Origin: an uncultured Granulosicoccaceae bacterium
Lineage (GTDB): Bacteria > Pseudomonadota > Gammaproteobacteria > Granulosicoccales > Granulosicoccaceae
Direction: 5' to 3'
DNA: 64,000 nt
NCBI GenBank assembly: GCA_938003855.1
Contig: CALKXD010000030.1
Coordinates: 61,165 to 125,164 of the forward strand
Shown here: positions 46,052-55,974 of the stretch, in pieces
How the letters are laid out: the number at the start of each line of letters is the position of its first letter
How positions within the stretch are numbered: the stretch's first letter is position 1
The notes under the pieces: model-generated
Seen by the model: only the letters and a program-made list of their open reading frames with translations
The model's database searches: none
Told to the model about the DNA's origin: nothing
Made by a program: the position numbers and the translations under genes

Positions 46052-47050
46052 GTGGGCAATAGCTTGGCTACTCTAGAGTTTCAACTCCAGCCTGATGACA
46101 ACAAACGTCTGGCTAATCTCTGTGGACAATTTGACGAGCACCTCAGACAGATTGAAAGCAGACTCGGTATTGAATTGCAAAACCGTGGCAGCAGCTTTCG
46201 CATCAGCGGTGAAGACAAACTGGTTCGCAGTGCCTGTAGTGTATTGCAGAGCCTTTATGAATCCACTAAAAGCGAAACCCTGACCCCGGAGCGCATACAC
46301 CTGTTTTTGCAGGAGGCTGATTTGCACGAGCAAGATGATCAATCAGACGACAACGCCAGTGAGTCCACGCCCGATATTGCGATGCGTCGGGTGCGTATCC
46401 GTTGCCGTGGCCGTAATCAAAAGCAGTATGTGCAGAACATACGCGACTACGATCTCAGTTTCGGTATTGGTCCGGCCGGCACCGGAAAAACCTATCTGGC
46501 GGTGGCGTGCGCGGTGGAGGCTCTCGAGCGTGAGCAGGTACGGCGTTTGGTGCTGGTGCGCCCGGCGGTCGAAGCGGGCGAGCGGCTGGGCTTTCTGCCC
46601 GGTGATCTTACCCAGAAGGTCGATCCCTACCTGCGTCCGATCTACGACGCGCTGTATGAATTTCTAGGGTTCGAGCGCGTCGCCAAACTCATCGAGAAAA
46701 ATGTCATCGAAATTGCGCCACTGGCCTACATGCGAGGGCGAACGCTGAACCACGCCTGTGTCATTATGGACGAAGCGCAAAACACCACCGTTGAGCAAAT
46801 GAAAATGTTTCTGACTCGTATCGGCTTTGGCTCTAACGCCATTGTCACCGGTGATGTCACACAGATCGATCTGCCCAAGCATGTGCTGTCCGGATTAAAG
46901 CATGTGCAAGGGGTGTTGGACGGCGTTGATGGTATCGGTTTCTGCGAGTTCAAAGCCCGTGACGTGGTGCGCCACCCGCTGGTGCAGAAAATTGTCGGCG
47001 CCTATGACGCTGCTGAAAAACGCGCAGAAAAGGCTGAAAAACCAAAGTGA
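46052..47050 (+). CDS. ybeZ: PhoH-like ATPase
   Basis: 332-residue cytoplasmic P-loop NTPase. Walker A is FGIGPAGTGKTYLAVACAVE (about 137-156), Walker B ACVIMDEAQNTTVEQMK. The N-terminal 110 residues are KH-like/RNA-binding in this family. It partners YbeY in rRNA processing. Start is GTG 46052; TTG 46064 has a better-placed GGTGGG. It overlaps ybeY by 4 bases (GTGA). Confidence 0.95.
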   Translation: MGNSLATLEFQLQPDDNKRLANLCGQFDEHLRQIESRLGIELQNRGSSFRISGEDKLVRSACSVLQSLYESTKSETLTPERIHLFLQEADLHEQDDQSDDNASESTPDIAMRRVRIRCRGRNQKQYVQNIRDYDLSFGIGPAGTGKTYLAVACAVEALEREQVRRLVLVRPAVEAGERLGFLPGDLTQKVDPYLRPIYDALYEFLGFERVAKLIEKNVIEIAPLAYMRGRTLNHACVIMDEAQNTTVEQMKMFLTRIGFGSNAIVTGDVTQIDLPKHVLSGLKHVQGVLDGVDGIGFCEFKARDVVRHPLVQKIVGAYDAAEKRAEKAEKPK

Positions 47051-47601
47051 CCAGTCCGGTTCGGGTCTCGACAGCAGATCAGCAATTGTCTCTTATTGAT
47101 CTACAATGGCAGGTATCGTCGCGAAATGGCTGTCCGGAAGACCGCTTGATTCAAAGTTGGGCGCTGGCGTCGCTACCGACTGAGTCTGTACCCGATGACG
47201 GTGAGTTGGCGTCTATTCGTATTGTCGATGAACCCGAAATGGTGCAATTGAATGGCCAGTACCGTGGTAAGGAAAAGCCAACCAATGTGTTGTCGTTTCC
47301 CGCAGAGCTGCCGGTTGAAGTTGGCCTGGCTTACCTGGGCGATATTCTCATTTGTGCTTCTGTTGTTGAAGCAGAACGGCGTGAGCAGGGCAAGGCTGCT
47401 GACGCGCATTGGGCGCACATGGTGATACATGGCATGCTGCATTTGCAGGGCTATGACCACATAGACGAGCAGGAGGCTCGGGAGATGGAGCAAAGGGAAA
47501 CACAGCTGTTAGCCGGTTTGGGTTATCCAGACCCGTATCGTCCCGGGGTGTTAGATTCGGACGAACAGATAAGTACCATTATTGAGGTAAAACAAAGCTG
47601 A
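47047..47601 (+). CDS. ybeY: rRNA maturation endoribonuclease
   Basis: 184-residue zinc-dependent RNase for 16S rRNA 3'-end maturation and 70S quality control. Zinc ligands are the three histidines in HMVIHGMLHLQGYDHIDEQE (HGxLHLxGYDH, about 125-140). Conserved ..NGQYRGKEKPTNVLSFPAE is also present. GTG 47047 overlaps the ybeZ stop, and the stop overlaps the corC ATG by one base, so ybeZ, ybeY and corC are coupled. Confidence 0.96.
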   Translation: MTSPVRVSTADQQLSLIDLQWQVSSRNGCPEDRLIQSWALASLPTESVPDDGELASIRIVDEPEMVQLNGQYRGKEKPTNVLSFPAELPVEVGLAYLGDILICASVVEAERREQGKAADAHWAHMVIHGMLHLQGYDHIDEQEAREMEQRETQLLAGLGYPDPYRPGVLDSDEQISTIIEVKQS

Positions 47602-48452
47602 TGGCACAAGAGTCTGCCGAGCAAAACAAATCTATAGTCGACCGGATACGCAGTGCTTTTAACGGCGATGACGAGCCCCGTGATGTCGACGAGCTAAAAA
47701 CGGTTCTGCGCGAGGCAGCGGGTCGCGATATCGTCAGTGATGACACCATGACTATGCTCGACGGAGTCTTTGATGTCGCAGCGATGCGAGTCAGGGATAT
47801 CATGATTCCGCGTGCGCAAATGGAAGTGGTCGAGATAGACGAAGATCTCGATGAGTTTTTACCCAATGTGATCGAGTCCGGTCACTCGCGGTTTCCGGTT
47901 ATTGGTGACAGCCGCGATGAAGTGCTGGGGGTACTGCTGGCCAAGGATCTGTTGCGTTTTTCGCTGCCGGGTAAAAAAGATGCCTTTGACCTTAAGGAGC
48001 TTATTCGCCAGCCGGTGTTCACACCGGAGAGCAAGCAACTCAATGTGCTGCTCACCGAGTTTCGAGCAAACCACAATCACATGGCGATTGTGGTCGACGA
48101 ATATGGCGGCGTGGCCGGTCTGGTCACGATTGAAGATGTTCTGGAAGAGATTGTCGGTGAAATAGACGACGAGCACGACGCCGAAGAAGACGCCAATATT
48201 CGCAAACACGATGACTACGGCTACACCATCAAAGCACTTACACCGATAGAAGAATTCAACGAAGAACTCAATGCCGAGTTACCCGATGATGAATTCGACA
48301 CCATCGGTGGTTTGGTCATGCACCAGATTGGACGTATGCCGAATCCTGGTGAGCATACCCAGATTGACCGGTTCCATATCAAGGTGCTGTCTGCTGAATC
48401 GCGACGTATTCACCTGCTGCAGGTGACCACTGAAGAAGAGTTACCCGAGTAG
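47601..48452 (+). CDS. corC: CorC/HlyC-type CBS-domain protein
   Basis: 283-residue protein of the YbeX/CorC family: N-terminal 'DDTMTMLDGVFDVAAMRVRD', two CBS domains (about 65-125 and 135-190: GVLLAKDLLRF, HMAIVVDEYGGVAGLVTIED), and a C-terminal CorC_HlyC domain (about 200-280). Linked genetically to magnesium/cobalt efflux and to ribosome metabolism. No transmembrane part. Overlaps ybeY; lnt follows after 9 bases. Confidence 0.95.
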   Translation: MAQESAEQNKSIVDRIRSAFNGDDEPRDVDELKTVLREAAGRDIVSDDTMTMLDGVFDVAAMRVRDIMIPRAQMEVVEIDEDLDEFLPNVIESGHSRFPVIGDSRDEVLGVLLAKDLLRFSLPGKKDAFDLKELIRQPVFTPESKQLNVLLTEFRANHNHMAIVVDEYGGVAGLVTIEDVLEEIVGEIDDEHDAEEDANIRKHDDYGYTIKALTPIEEFNEELNAELPDDEFDTIGGLVMHQIGRMPNPGEHTQIDRFHIKVLSAESRRIHLLQVTTEEELPE

Positions 48453-48461
48453 CCCTCCGCA

Positions 48462-50015
48462 GTGATCAGCACAAGCGCAGCGGCGGATAACAACCCGGTA
48501 TCATCGGGCATCGGTGTGTCGCATTCTGTGGCGATGATATTAAGCCTGGTGTGTGGCGGGCTCAGTGCTCTGGCTTTTGCGCCGTTTAGTGTCTGGCCTG
48601 TTTTGTACTTCACCGTGGCTGTTTTTTTTGTGCTGGTCTATTCGGCCACCACCCGCCGCCGCAGTTCGCTGATTGGCTATTGCTTCGGGTTAGGGCAATT
48701 CGGTGCCGGTGTGTACTGGATCTACTTCAGCCTGCATTTGTTTGGTGCGGCTATCGCACCGCTGGCGGCACTTGGCGCCTTGTTGTTCGTTATGCTGCTG
48801 GCACTTTTCCCGGCGCTGTATGCCAATGTTGCATGGCGTTTTCGGGATGCCCACGGTTACTGGTTTCTACTCGCCGGTCCTGCGTTGTGGTTGTTGGTCG
48901 AATGGATGCGAAGCTGGATTTTTACCGGCTTTCCGTGGCTGAGTCTTGGCTACTCTACTATTCATTCACCGTTGGCCGGTTATGCACCCATCGGTGGCGT
49001 GTTTCTGGGGTCGCTGCTACTTGCGCTTTGCAGCGGCGGGCTAGCCTATGTGTTCCGCAGACGTAGCATTGGCTCCAGCCTGCTGTTGCTTGTTTTGTCG
49101 GGGCTTGTTATGGGCGGTGGTGCCAAGCTGCGTACTGTGCAATGGACAGAAATCAGCGGTGAGCCGATCTCGGTCACTATGGTGCAGGGCAACGTCGCTC
49201 AGGAGCTTAAGTTTCTACCGAATCTGCTCGAAGACTCGTTAGAAATCTACACCTCGCTCAGCAACACCGGTGCGGATCTGGTGATCTGGCCGGAAAGCGC
49301 CATTCCGACGTTTTTCTCTGACGTCGAGCAATGGGAGGCCGGATTTGTAGCCGAGGCAAAAGCGCGGGGCAGTGTAGTGATGTCCGGGGGCTTTCTCACC
49401 AATGACGATTATTCAGAGTATTACAACGCAATCAAAGTACTCGGTGGCACTGACGATCAAGTCTACACCAAGCGCCACCTGGTGCCGTTTGGTGAGTTTA
49501 TTCCGTTTCGGGATATCTTGTCGTTGCTGTCGGATCTCATCATGATCCCGATGTCCGACCTCAGTGCAGGCAGCGGTCCGCTCAAGCCGATTGACGTAAA
49601 TGGTGTCAAATTTGGTATGTCGATTTGCTTTGAGGATGCCTTTGGCGGTGAGATGCGTGGGCAGTTCCCTGATGCCAACATACTGATCAACGTAAGTAAT
49701 GATGCCTGGTTTGGTGATTCCACCGCACCGCATCAGCATCAGGAAGTAGCCGCCATGCGCTCACTGGAGTTCGAGCGGTCTATGCTGCGAGTCACCAACA
49801 CCGGCATATCATCGCTGATTTCCGAAAAAGGCATCATCGTCGAGCAGGGGCCCCAGTTTGAGGCAACTGCCTTGACGGTCGATGTCGCGCCGCGCACCGG
49901 CAATACGCCGTTTGTCTGGATTGGCCACAAACTAGCCGTGGGACTGGCGGTGCTGCTGCTACTCGGTAACTGGCTGTTGCTTCAGCGCGGTCGCTCTGAC
50001 GCGGTTCAGGCTTGA
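48462..50015 (+). CDS. lnt: Apolipoprotein N-acyltransferase
   Basis: 517-residue inner-membrane enzyme that adds the third acyl chain to lipoproteins, enabling Lol-dependent sorting. About seven helices, then a periplasmic nitrilase domain with the catalytic triad: Glu in VIWPESAIPTFF (about 265-276), Lys in TKRHLVPFGEFIPF, Cys in GMSICFEDAFG. Start is GTG 48462. Several lipoproteins in this window and lolB (57783) fit its role. Confidence 0.96.
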   Translation: MISTSAAADNNPVSSGIGVSHSVAMILSLVCGGLSALAFAPFSVWPVLYFTVAVFFVLVYSATTRRRSSLIGYCFGLGQFGAGVYWIYFSLHLFGAAIAPLAALGALLFVMLLALFPALYANVAWRFRDAHGYWFLLAGPALWLLVEWMRSWIFTGFPWLSLGYSTIHSPLAGYAPIGGVFLGSLLLALCSGGLAYVFRRRSIGSSLLLLVLSGLVMGGGAKLRTVQWTEISGEPISVTMVQGNVAQELKFLPNLLEDSLEIYTSLSNTGADLVIWPESAIPTFFSDVEQWEAGFVAEAKARGSVVMSGGFLTNDDYSEYYNAIKVLGGTDDQVYTKRHLVPFGEFIPFRDILSLLSDLIMIPMSDLSAGSGPLKPIDVNGVKFGMSICFEDAFGGEMRGQFPDANILINVSNDAWFGDSTAPHQHQEVAAMRSLEFERSMLRVTNTGISSLISEKGIIVEQGPQFEATALTVDVAPRTGNTPFVWIGHKLAVGLAVLLLLGNWLLLQRGRSDAVQA

Positions 50016-50180
50016 TCAGAACTGCTCATCTGCGGGTGGCCCCGCGTTGAATCAGCGGGCATCGCCAATCGACACCATTCGACGATTGTAACTGCCCATT
50101 GATTAGTGGTTTAATTCGAGACTCAAGCCCGCCAATTTAAATCGGAGTTGTTGCAGCAGCGACACTCAGGAGTCCTCTAC

Positions 50181-50570
50181 ATGAATGCGCCGAACGACCT
50201 CAAATACACACAATCGCACGAGTGGGTCCGACTCAACGACGACGGCAGTGTTACTGTTGGAATCACCGACCATGCACAGGAGCAACTCGGTGATCTGGTA
50301 TTCGTTGAAACCCCCGAGATAGACTCCGAAGTAGAAAGCGAAGATGCCGTCGCCGTTGTCGAATCAGTCAAGGCGGCGTCTGATATATATGCCCCTCTGG
50401 GTGGCTCGATCACCGATGCCAACGGGGCGCTCGCGGACGAGCCGGAACTGGTCAATAACGATCCCTACAATGCCGGTTGGTTATACAAAATGACTCCGGC
50501 AAATGGCACCGACGTAGAGCAGTTAATGGACAGTGATGACTACGAGTCCTATGTTACCTCGCAGGGCTAA
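50181..50570 (+). CDS. gcvH: Glycine cleavage system H protein
   Basis: 129-residue lipoyl carrier for the glycine cleavage complex. The lipoylated lysine lies in [19 protein letters not shown] (about 56-74). N-terminus [10 protein letters not shown] and C-terminus [11 protein letters not shown] are typical. ATG 50181 follows CAGGAG; the longer frame upstream is not needed. No gcvT or gcvP next to it, so it is separated from the rest of the complex. Confidence 0.97.
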   Translation: MNAPNDLKYTQSHEWVRLNDDGSVTVGITDHAQEQLGDLVFVETPEIDSEVESEDAVAVVESVKAASDIYAPLGGSITDANGALADEPELVNNDPYNAGWLYKMTPANGTDVEQLMDSDDYESYVTSQG

Positions 50571-50693
50571 CGGGCTATTTTACGGCGTTAACTAACCAGG
50601 TCGGGTCACCATAGCTTACCCGGCGGCGTTACCTTGGGGTTACCCGGGGGCTGCTTAGTCGAAGCCGCTTCCTGCGGTGCGAAGCCCTGGCGT

Positions 50694-52274
50694 TCAGGAG
50701 GGGCCGGGGGGCTGCTGTCTGACAGAGACTGCGTCCGGCTTAGCGGTGCCGGCAAGTGCCACCGGCAAATCCAGTTTGCCTATCAGTAACTCAAAACCCA
50801 GGACTTTCAGCGGCGCTACTTCATCGCGCAGATCGGCGTAAGTCAGCGGATGGCTTTCCAGCCACTGGTCCGGCAGATTTATAATTAGCGTGTCTTTCTC
50901 TATGGCGATATCGAGCGGCGGGGCAGGGACCGCACCGCGTGTGCGCTGAAACAACACCGCCAACCGCAGCAGCACTAACAGATACGGGTAGCGTTTTTGA
51001 TCAGGCAGGCTTAGTCCGGTGGTCAGATCGATAGCAATCTTGCGACGATGGTTGCGAACCAGCGACGCCAGCATCGCCTGATCCTTGCGCGAGAACCCCA
51101 GCATATCTGCATTGCGTAGAAGGTAATCACCATGTTTGTGGTAGTGCGCATGGGACACTGACAGGCCAATTTCGTGCAGGTCTGATGCCCACAGCAATGC
51201 CGGGAGGTCTCGCTTACGGCTTAAGTTCCAGGGCTTGCGCACCATGTTGAAAAGCAGCTCGGCGGTATCGCTTACCCGGGTGGCCTGATCAACATCCACC
51301 AGAAAACGCTGCTGCAAGTCAGTGACAGCGTTCATGCGAACATGCTCGTTAGGCCGTTCGCCGCCCAGTTCAACGATCACCCCTTCCCGCAGCGCTGCGT
51401 GTGAGACGCTCATGAACTTTATGTTCAGTGAGCGGAATACTGCCATCAGCACCGAGACACCGCCAAGTATTACAGCCAGCCGATCCTCACTGATAGAATC
51501 GATATCGCGCAACGCACCGACGCCTTTTTTAACAAGCAGTTTATACAGGCGTTGCAGTGCTTCCAGTGGAATGCCTCGGTCACTCATGCCCAGAGCAATC
51601 AGTATGCGCTCAGTGGCTTTGATCGTCCCTGAGGAGCCGACACAATGATCCCAGTCGTGTTCAAGGTACTGATTGATCACGGGCTGCATGTCGAGTTGAT
51701 GTTGTTTTAGCGCTTTATCAAACTGACGCACGAGGTTGTCGGTTTTTTGAAACCATTGCTGGTTCGCGGTGACACAACCGATGTTGACGCTCTCCATCAG
51801 GTTCGGAGTAATGCCGGTGCCCGCAATGATCTCGGTGCTGCCACCGCCGATGTCGATCACCAGCCGTTTTTTGTTGTCTCGAATGCCGAAGGTGACGCCG
51901 CTGAAGATCAGTCGCGCTTCCTCACGGCCCGAGATGATCTCGATTGGCACCCCCAGTATTTTTTCTGCGGCCGCATTAAACACAGCAGCATTGCGGGCGC
52001 GTCGCAGGGTGTTGGTGCCAACAATTCGAATCTGGCTGGTGGGTACGTCGCGTAGCCGTTGTTGAAACATCGCCAGGCAATCCAGCGCTCGCTCCATGGT
52101 CTGCGGGTCGATGAAATTGTTTTCGTCGAGACCGGAACCGAGTCTTACCGGACGACGCAGTTTGTCGATCATTTGCAAGTGCGACTGTCGTCCGCCAGCG
52201 ACTGCCATATGAAAACTGTTTGAGCCCAGGTCGATCGCCGCATAAGAATTATCTGCGGTAATTTCATGGCTCAT
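50694..52274 (-). CDS. ppx: Exopolyphosphatase / Ppx-GppA phosphatase
   Basis: 526-residue enzyme that removes phosphate from polyphosphate ends or acts on pppGpp. ATPase-fold motifs: YAAIDLGSNSFHMAVA (about 11-26), IVGTNTLRRARN, SGREEARLIFSGV, and VIDIGGGSTEI. C-terminal HD-like part with 'WASDLHEIGLSVSHAHYHKH' (about 365-384). Full family length (E. coli Ppx 513). No ppk nearby. ATG 52274. Confidence 0.94.
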   Translation of the reverse strand: MSHEITADNSYAAIDLGSNSFHMAVAGGRQSHLQMIDKLRRPVRLGSGLDENNFIDPQTMERALDCLAMFQQRLRDVPTSQIRIVGTNTLRRARNAAVFNAAAEKILGVPIEIISGREEARLIFSGVTFGIRDNKKRLVIDIGGGSTEIIAGTGITPNLMESVNIGCVTANQQWFQKTDNLVRQFDKALKQHQLDMQPVINQYLEHDWDHCVGSSGTIKATERILIALGMSDRGIPLEALQRLYKLLVKKGVGALRDIDSISEDRLAVILGGVSVLMAVFRSLNIKFMSVSHAALREGVIVELGGERPNEHVRMNAVTDLQQRFLVDVDQATRVSDTAELLFNMVRKPWNLSRKRDLPALLWASDLHEIGLSVSHAHYHKHGDYLLRNADMLGFSRKDQAMLASLVRNHRRKIAIDLTTGLSLPDQKRYPYLLVLLRLAVLFQRTRGAVPAPPLDIAIEKDTLIINLPDQWLESHPLTYADLRDEVAPLKVLGFELLIGKLDLPVALAGTAKPDAVSVRQQPPGPS

Positions 52275-52435
52275 AGCGGTTACTCAAGGGTGTCGTATTG
52301 ATCACTAAACAGATTCTGTTTCGGTGTTTGTTCCAAAAGGAGAGTAACACAATCCACTTGTATCACTCAGTGTTGCCGGTGTGCATGCGACACATCGATT
52401 CTATAAGTGGCACAGGGCGGGGGTTTTAGGGCTGC

Positions 52436-53287
52436 TCATATCTGACCGAGCGATACTCTGTCTCTTGCTTCAATGTCCTGCTCGGTGCGGGTCTGACGCA
52501 AGCCTGCATCGATCATCAATTGTCGTGTGGCCGGCCCTTGAGTTGATCCATGCTCAATCAGCAGCCAGGCGTCGGCCCGCATATACAATCTTGCGTTGGC
52601 GACGATGTGTGCAATGTCGCGCAAGCCGTTTTGCGCCGAGACCAGTGCGCCCTGTGGTTCAAATTGCAGCCCGCCACGGTGCAGATGCGGGTCGTCTGCT
52701 GCAATATAGGGCGGGTTGGATACAATCAGTTGGTAGTCAGTCCGCGGGACCTGCTGATACCAGTCAGATTGTATAAACTGCACGTCGACGTTGTTTTCCC
52801 GTGCGTTATCGCGTGCTACCGCCAGGGCGGCTTCACTGTGATCTATAGCGTCAACCGGCAGGTTTTTATGCTCAGTGGCTATGCTTATCGCGATCACACC
52901 GCTGCCGGTGCCCAGGTCAAGAACAGGGCCCTCGCGCAGCTGTAATGTGTCCAGTGCAAGCTGCACCAGCAACTCCGTGTCATTTCGCGGGACCAGTGTA
53001 TCGCGGGTCACTCTAAATGGCAGTGACCAGAACTCACGAGTGCCGGTCAGATAGGCTATCGGTGTGCCTTGTTTGCGCTGGTCAATCAGGTGATTAAATT
53101 TAACCTGCGCGTCGGAACCGGGTATTTTTTCAGGCCAGGTATAGAGGTGAGCACGATTTTTCTGCAGGCAGTCGGCCAGCAGAAGCTCGGCGTCCAGTCG
53201 CGCCGTGTCACTGCTGTCAGTCAGGCGCCGGGTGCCGTCTCGCAGCAATTCAGCGATGGACATAGAAGGGGGGTTATCGATGCTCAT
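52436..53287 (-). CDS. prmC: Peptide chain release factor N5-glutamine methyltransferase
   Basis: 283-residue SAM-dependent enzyme that methylates the GGQ glutamine of release factors, here of PrfA, encoded just upstream. SAM-binding VLDLGTGSGVIAISIA (about 112-127); active-site NPPY in LIVSNPPYIAADD. ATG 53287 used; ATG 53263 is an alternative without better ribosome site. Conserved hemA-prfA-prmC order. Confidence 0.96.
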   Translation of the reverse strand: MSIDNPPSMSIAELLRDGTRRLTDSSDTARLDAELLLADCLQKNRAHLYTWPEKIPGSDAQVKFNHLIDQRKQGTPIAYLTGTREFWSLPFRVTRDTLVPRNDTELLVQLALDTLQLREGPVLDLGTGSGVIAISIATEHKNLPVDAIDHSEAALAVARDNARENNVDVQFIQSDWYQQVPRTDYQLIVSNPPYIAADDPHLHRGGLQFEPQGALVSAQNGLRDIAHIVANARLYMRADAWLLIEHGSTQGPATRQLMIDAGLRQTRTEQDIEARDRVSLGQI

Positions 53288-53369
53288 AGACGACTTGTCT
53301 CAATGCCGGATGAGGCCATGATAATTAACCAGGCAGACGATACTGCCTGTACCTGCAGCAGTGCGGGGG

Positions 53370-54452
53370 CTAGTCGCCCAACTCGGCAAGCATATCTGCC
53401 TGATGTTCTGCCAACAGCGGATCGATCACCTGCTCTAGCGATCCATTGACGATCTCTTCCAGTTTATAGAGCGTTAAATTGATTCGATGATCTGTTACAC
53501 GTCCTTGCGGGAAATTGTAGGTGCGTATGCGTTCAGAGCGATCTCCACTACCCACTTGCAGTCGACGTGATTCAGATTCCTCGGCATGTTGCTTGTCAAC
53601 TTCATCGTTGAGTAACCGTGCCTGCAACAGTGACATCGCGCGTGCGCGGTTTTTATGTTGCGAGCGTTGATCCTGACACTCGACAACAATACCGGTCGGC
53701 AGATGCGTCAGGCGGATTGCCGAGTCGGTTTTATTGATGTGCTGGCCGCCGGCGCCGCTGGCACGAAAGGTGTCGACACGCAGGTCAGCCGGGTTGATGG
53801 TGACTTCTTCAAGTTGTTCCGCCTCTGGCAGAATTGCCACAGTTGCCGCTGACGTATGCACCCGACCCTGAGATTCTGTTTCAGGTACCCGTTGCACACG
53901 GTGCGCGCCGGATTCAAATTTCAATCGCGAGAATACACCGTTGCCTTCGAGCCGTGCGACGACTTCTTTATAGCCCCCGTGTTCACCGTCGCGTTCGGTG
54001 ATTAACTCTACGCGCCATTTTTGTGATTCGGCATAGCGGGAGTACATTTTGAAGAGGTCACCGGCAAATATTGCTGCCTCATCGCCACCGGTGCCGGCAC
54101 GAATTTCCAGAAACACGTTGTTTTCGTCACGCGGATCCCGCGGCAGCAGCAGTTTTTGCAGGTCGAGGTCGAGTTGTTCGATTTTTGCTTCGGCATCGGA
54201 GATTTCCTCCTGCGCCATCTCGCGGATTTCCGGGTCCGGGTCGTTGGCCATCTCCTGTCCGCTGGCCAGATCGGCAACGGTGGCGACGTAGCTTGCATAG
54301 CTCGATACTACGGGTTCGAGTTGAGCGTACTCGCGGGAGAGGTCACGAAAGCGGTTTTGATCTGAAATTATTTCCGCCTCGCCGAGCAGCGCTGCAATTT
54401 CTTCGTGGCGCTCGCTCAGGGCCTCCAGTTTTGATTTTATTGATGCTTTCAC
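53370..54452 (-). CDS. prfA: Peptide chain release factor 1
   Basis: 360-residue factor ending translation at UAA and UAG. GGQ loop in [19 protein letters not shown] (about 229-247), and codon-recognition tripeptide region near [13 protein letters not shown]. Its ATG overlaps the hemA stop by 4 bases, so the pair is coupled; prmC follows after 82 bases. Confidence 0.98.
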   Translation of the reverse strand: MKASIKSKLEALSERHEEIAALLGEAEIISDQNRFRDLSREYAQLEPVVSSYASYVATVADLASGQEMANDPDPEIREMAQEEISDAEAKIEQLDLDLQKLLLPRDPRDENNVFLEIRAGTGGDEAAIFAGDLFKMYSRYAESQKWRVELITERDGEHGGYKEVVARLEGNGVFSRLKFESGAHRVQRVPETESQGRVHTSAATVAILPEAEQLEEVTINPADLRVDTFRASGAGGQHINKTDSAIRLTHLPTGIVVECQDQRSQHKNRARAMSLLQARLLNDEVDKQHAEESESRRLQVGSGDRSERIRTYNFPQGRVTDHRINLTLYKLEEIVNGSLEQVIDPLLAEHQADMLAELGD

Positions 54453-55711
54453 TGGCTGTTATCTTTCAGGTCGAACAATTGGCGGGCCGCGTCGACAATT
54501 GCGTGATCGCCGGTCTCGCTGGCTTCGCGCAATTGGGTGGAGGGCTTGTGTAACAGTTTGTTGGTAAAGGTGTGGGCAAAGTATTGTAACGCCTTCTCAG
54601 GGCTTTCGCCTTTCGCGAGCATGGCCTGCGCGTTCTTCAGGGCTTCCTGCTGTAACCCGGTGGCGTAGCCGCGCAGGTCGGCAATAGTACGGCCTGCATC
54701 GAGCCCGCGCAATTTCTGCATGAAATTGACGACCTGGTGATCGATGATTGATTCGGCTTTGGCGGCGGCCTCCTGCCGTGCCCGCATTCCTTGATCAATG
54801 ATTTCGGTGAGATCATCGACGGTGTACAAAAATACATCTGAGAGATCGACCACCTGCGCTTCGATATCGCGCGGTACGGCGATGTCGATCATCGCCATGG
54901 GCCGGTGCTTGCGCGCCTTGAGGGCTTGCTCGACCGCGCCCTTGCCCAGAATTGGCAGGGTGGAGCCGGTGGACGAAATAGTGATGTCCGCCAGCGCCAG
55001 GACGTTGGGGATTTCAGCCAGTGTGATCGCATCACCCTGATACTGGTTGGTCAGCCGCTGTGCCCGCTCCAGCGTGCGGTTGGCAATGATGACCCGTCCG
55101 ATCCCCGATGACTGCAAGTGCTGCAGCGCCAGTTCGATCGTCTCGCCGGCACCGATCAGCAATGCCGTGTGGTCGCTGAGATCGCCGAATATCTGCTTAG
55201 CCAGCGAGACTGCAGCAAACGCCACTGAGACCGGACTGGCACCGATGGCGGTGTCGGTGCGCACTTGCTTTGCCACATTAAATGCGGATTGGAAAAGCAG
55301 TGACAGATGCTTGCCGATCGACCCGGAGTCGCCGGCATCCCGGTAGGCCTGCTTGATCTGGCCGAGAATTTGCGGCTCCCCCAGTACCATCGAATCGAGC
55401 CCGCTGCAGACGCGCATCAGATGATGAACGGCCTGCTGATCGTGATGCTCGAACAGAAACGGCGAGAAGCTGTCGTCCGGTGCGCGATGATAGTCATGCA
55501 ACCAATTGACCAGCGCCGGGGTCAGAGTAGCGTCCATGCCGCAGTAAATTTCAGTGCGGTTGCAGGTAGAGACTATAGTTGCTTCGGAGACACTGAGGTC
55601 ACGCCGCAGGGTGTGTAGCGCGTCAGGCAGTCGCTCAGGTGCAAACGCGATGCGCTCTCTGACGTCGACCGGAGCGGTAAGGTGATTAAGGCCGATGGCT
55701 ACAAGGGACAT
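54449..55711 (-). CDS. hemA: Glutamyl-tRNA reductase
   Basis: 420-residue first enzyme of C5 heme synthesis. Catalytic Cys in [13 protein letters not shown] (about 47-59), active-site [25 protein letters not shown]-binding [15 protein letters not shown], and C-terminal dimerisation helices. A 14-base palindrome GCGGTCTAAACCGC (55733-55746) lies just upstream of the ATG. Divergent from the TPR-lolB-ispE genes. Confidence 0.97.
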   Translation of the reverse strand: MSLVAIGLNHLTAPVDVRERIAFAPERLPDALHTLRRDLSVSEATIVSTCNRTEIYCGMDATLTPALVNWLHDYHRAPDDSFSPFLFEHHDQQAVHHLMRVCSGLDSMVLGEPQILGQIKQAYRDAGDSGSIGKHLSLLFQSAFNVAKQVRTDTAIGASPVSVAFAAVSLAKQIFGDLSDHTALLIGAGETIELALQHLQSSGIGRVIIANRTLERAQRLTNQYQGDAITLAEIPNVLALADITISSTGSTLPILGKGAVEQALKARKHRPMAMIDIAVPRDIEAQVVDLSDVFLYTVDDLTEIIDQGMRARQEAAAKAESIIDHQVVNFMQKLRGLDAGRTIADLRGYATGLQQEALKNAQAMLAKGESPEKALQYFAHTFTNKLLHKPSTQLREASETGDHAIVDAARQLFDLKDNSQ

Positions 55712-55906
55712 TTGATCGATGTTACCAAATCTGCGGTCTAAACCGCCTCGAGTGTAGGTATTGCCACGTGTTTTTGGCCGGATTTAAAAGTGGATGAAAA
55801 GCACCGCTGAAAGCGAACAGTTGGGCCATGGAAGTTGATTTGCAAGGCCACGGAAACCATTATAGCTGGGGATTCGTGGGGTAGGCGATTGCCGGACAAG
55901 TACCTT

Positions 55907-55934
55907 TTGACGTCGCGGCAACAGTTATTATAGG
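55907..55934 (+). promoter_or_regulatory. Probable promoter of the TPR-lolB-ispE unit
   Basis: -35 TTGACG (55907-55912), 16-base spacer, -10 TATAGG (55929-55934). The start point would be about 55941, before both candidate TTG start codons of the TPR gene. Confidence 0.4.
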
Positions 55935-55974
55935 TTGAACAGCAGGTTTGGACATCACAGGCGGTGCAAAAATT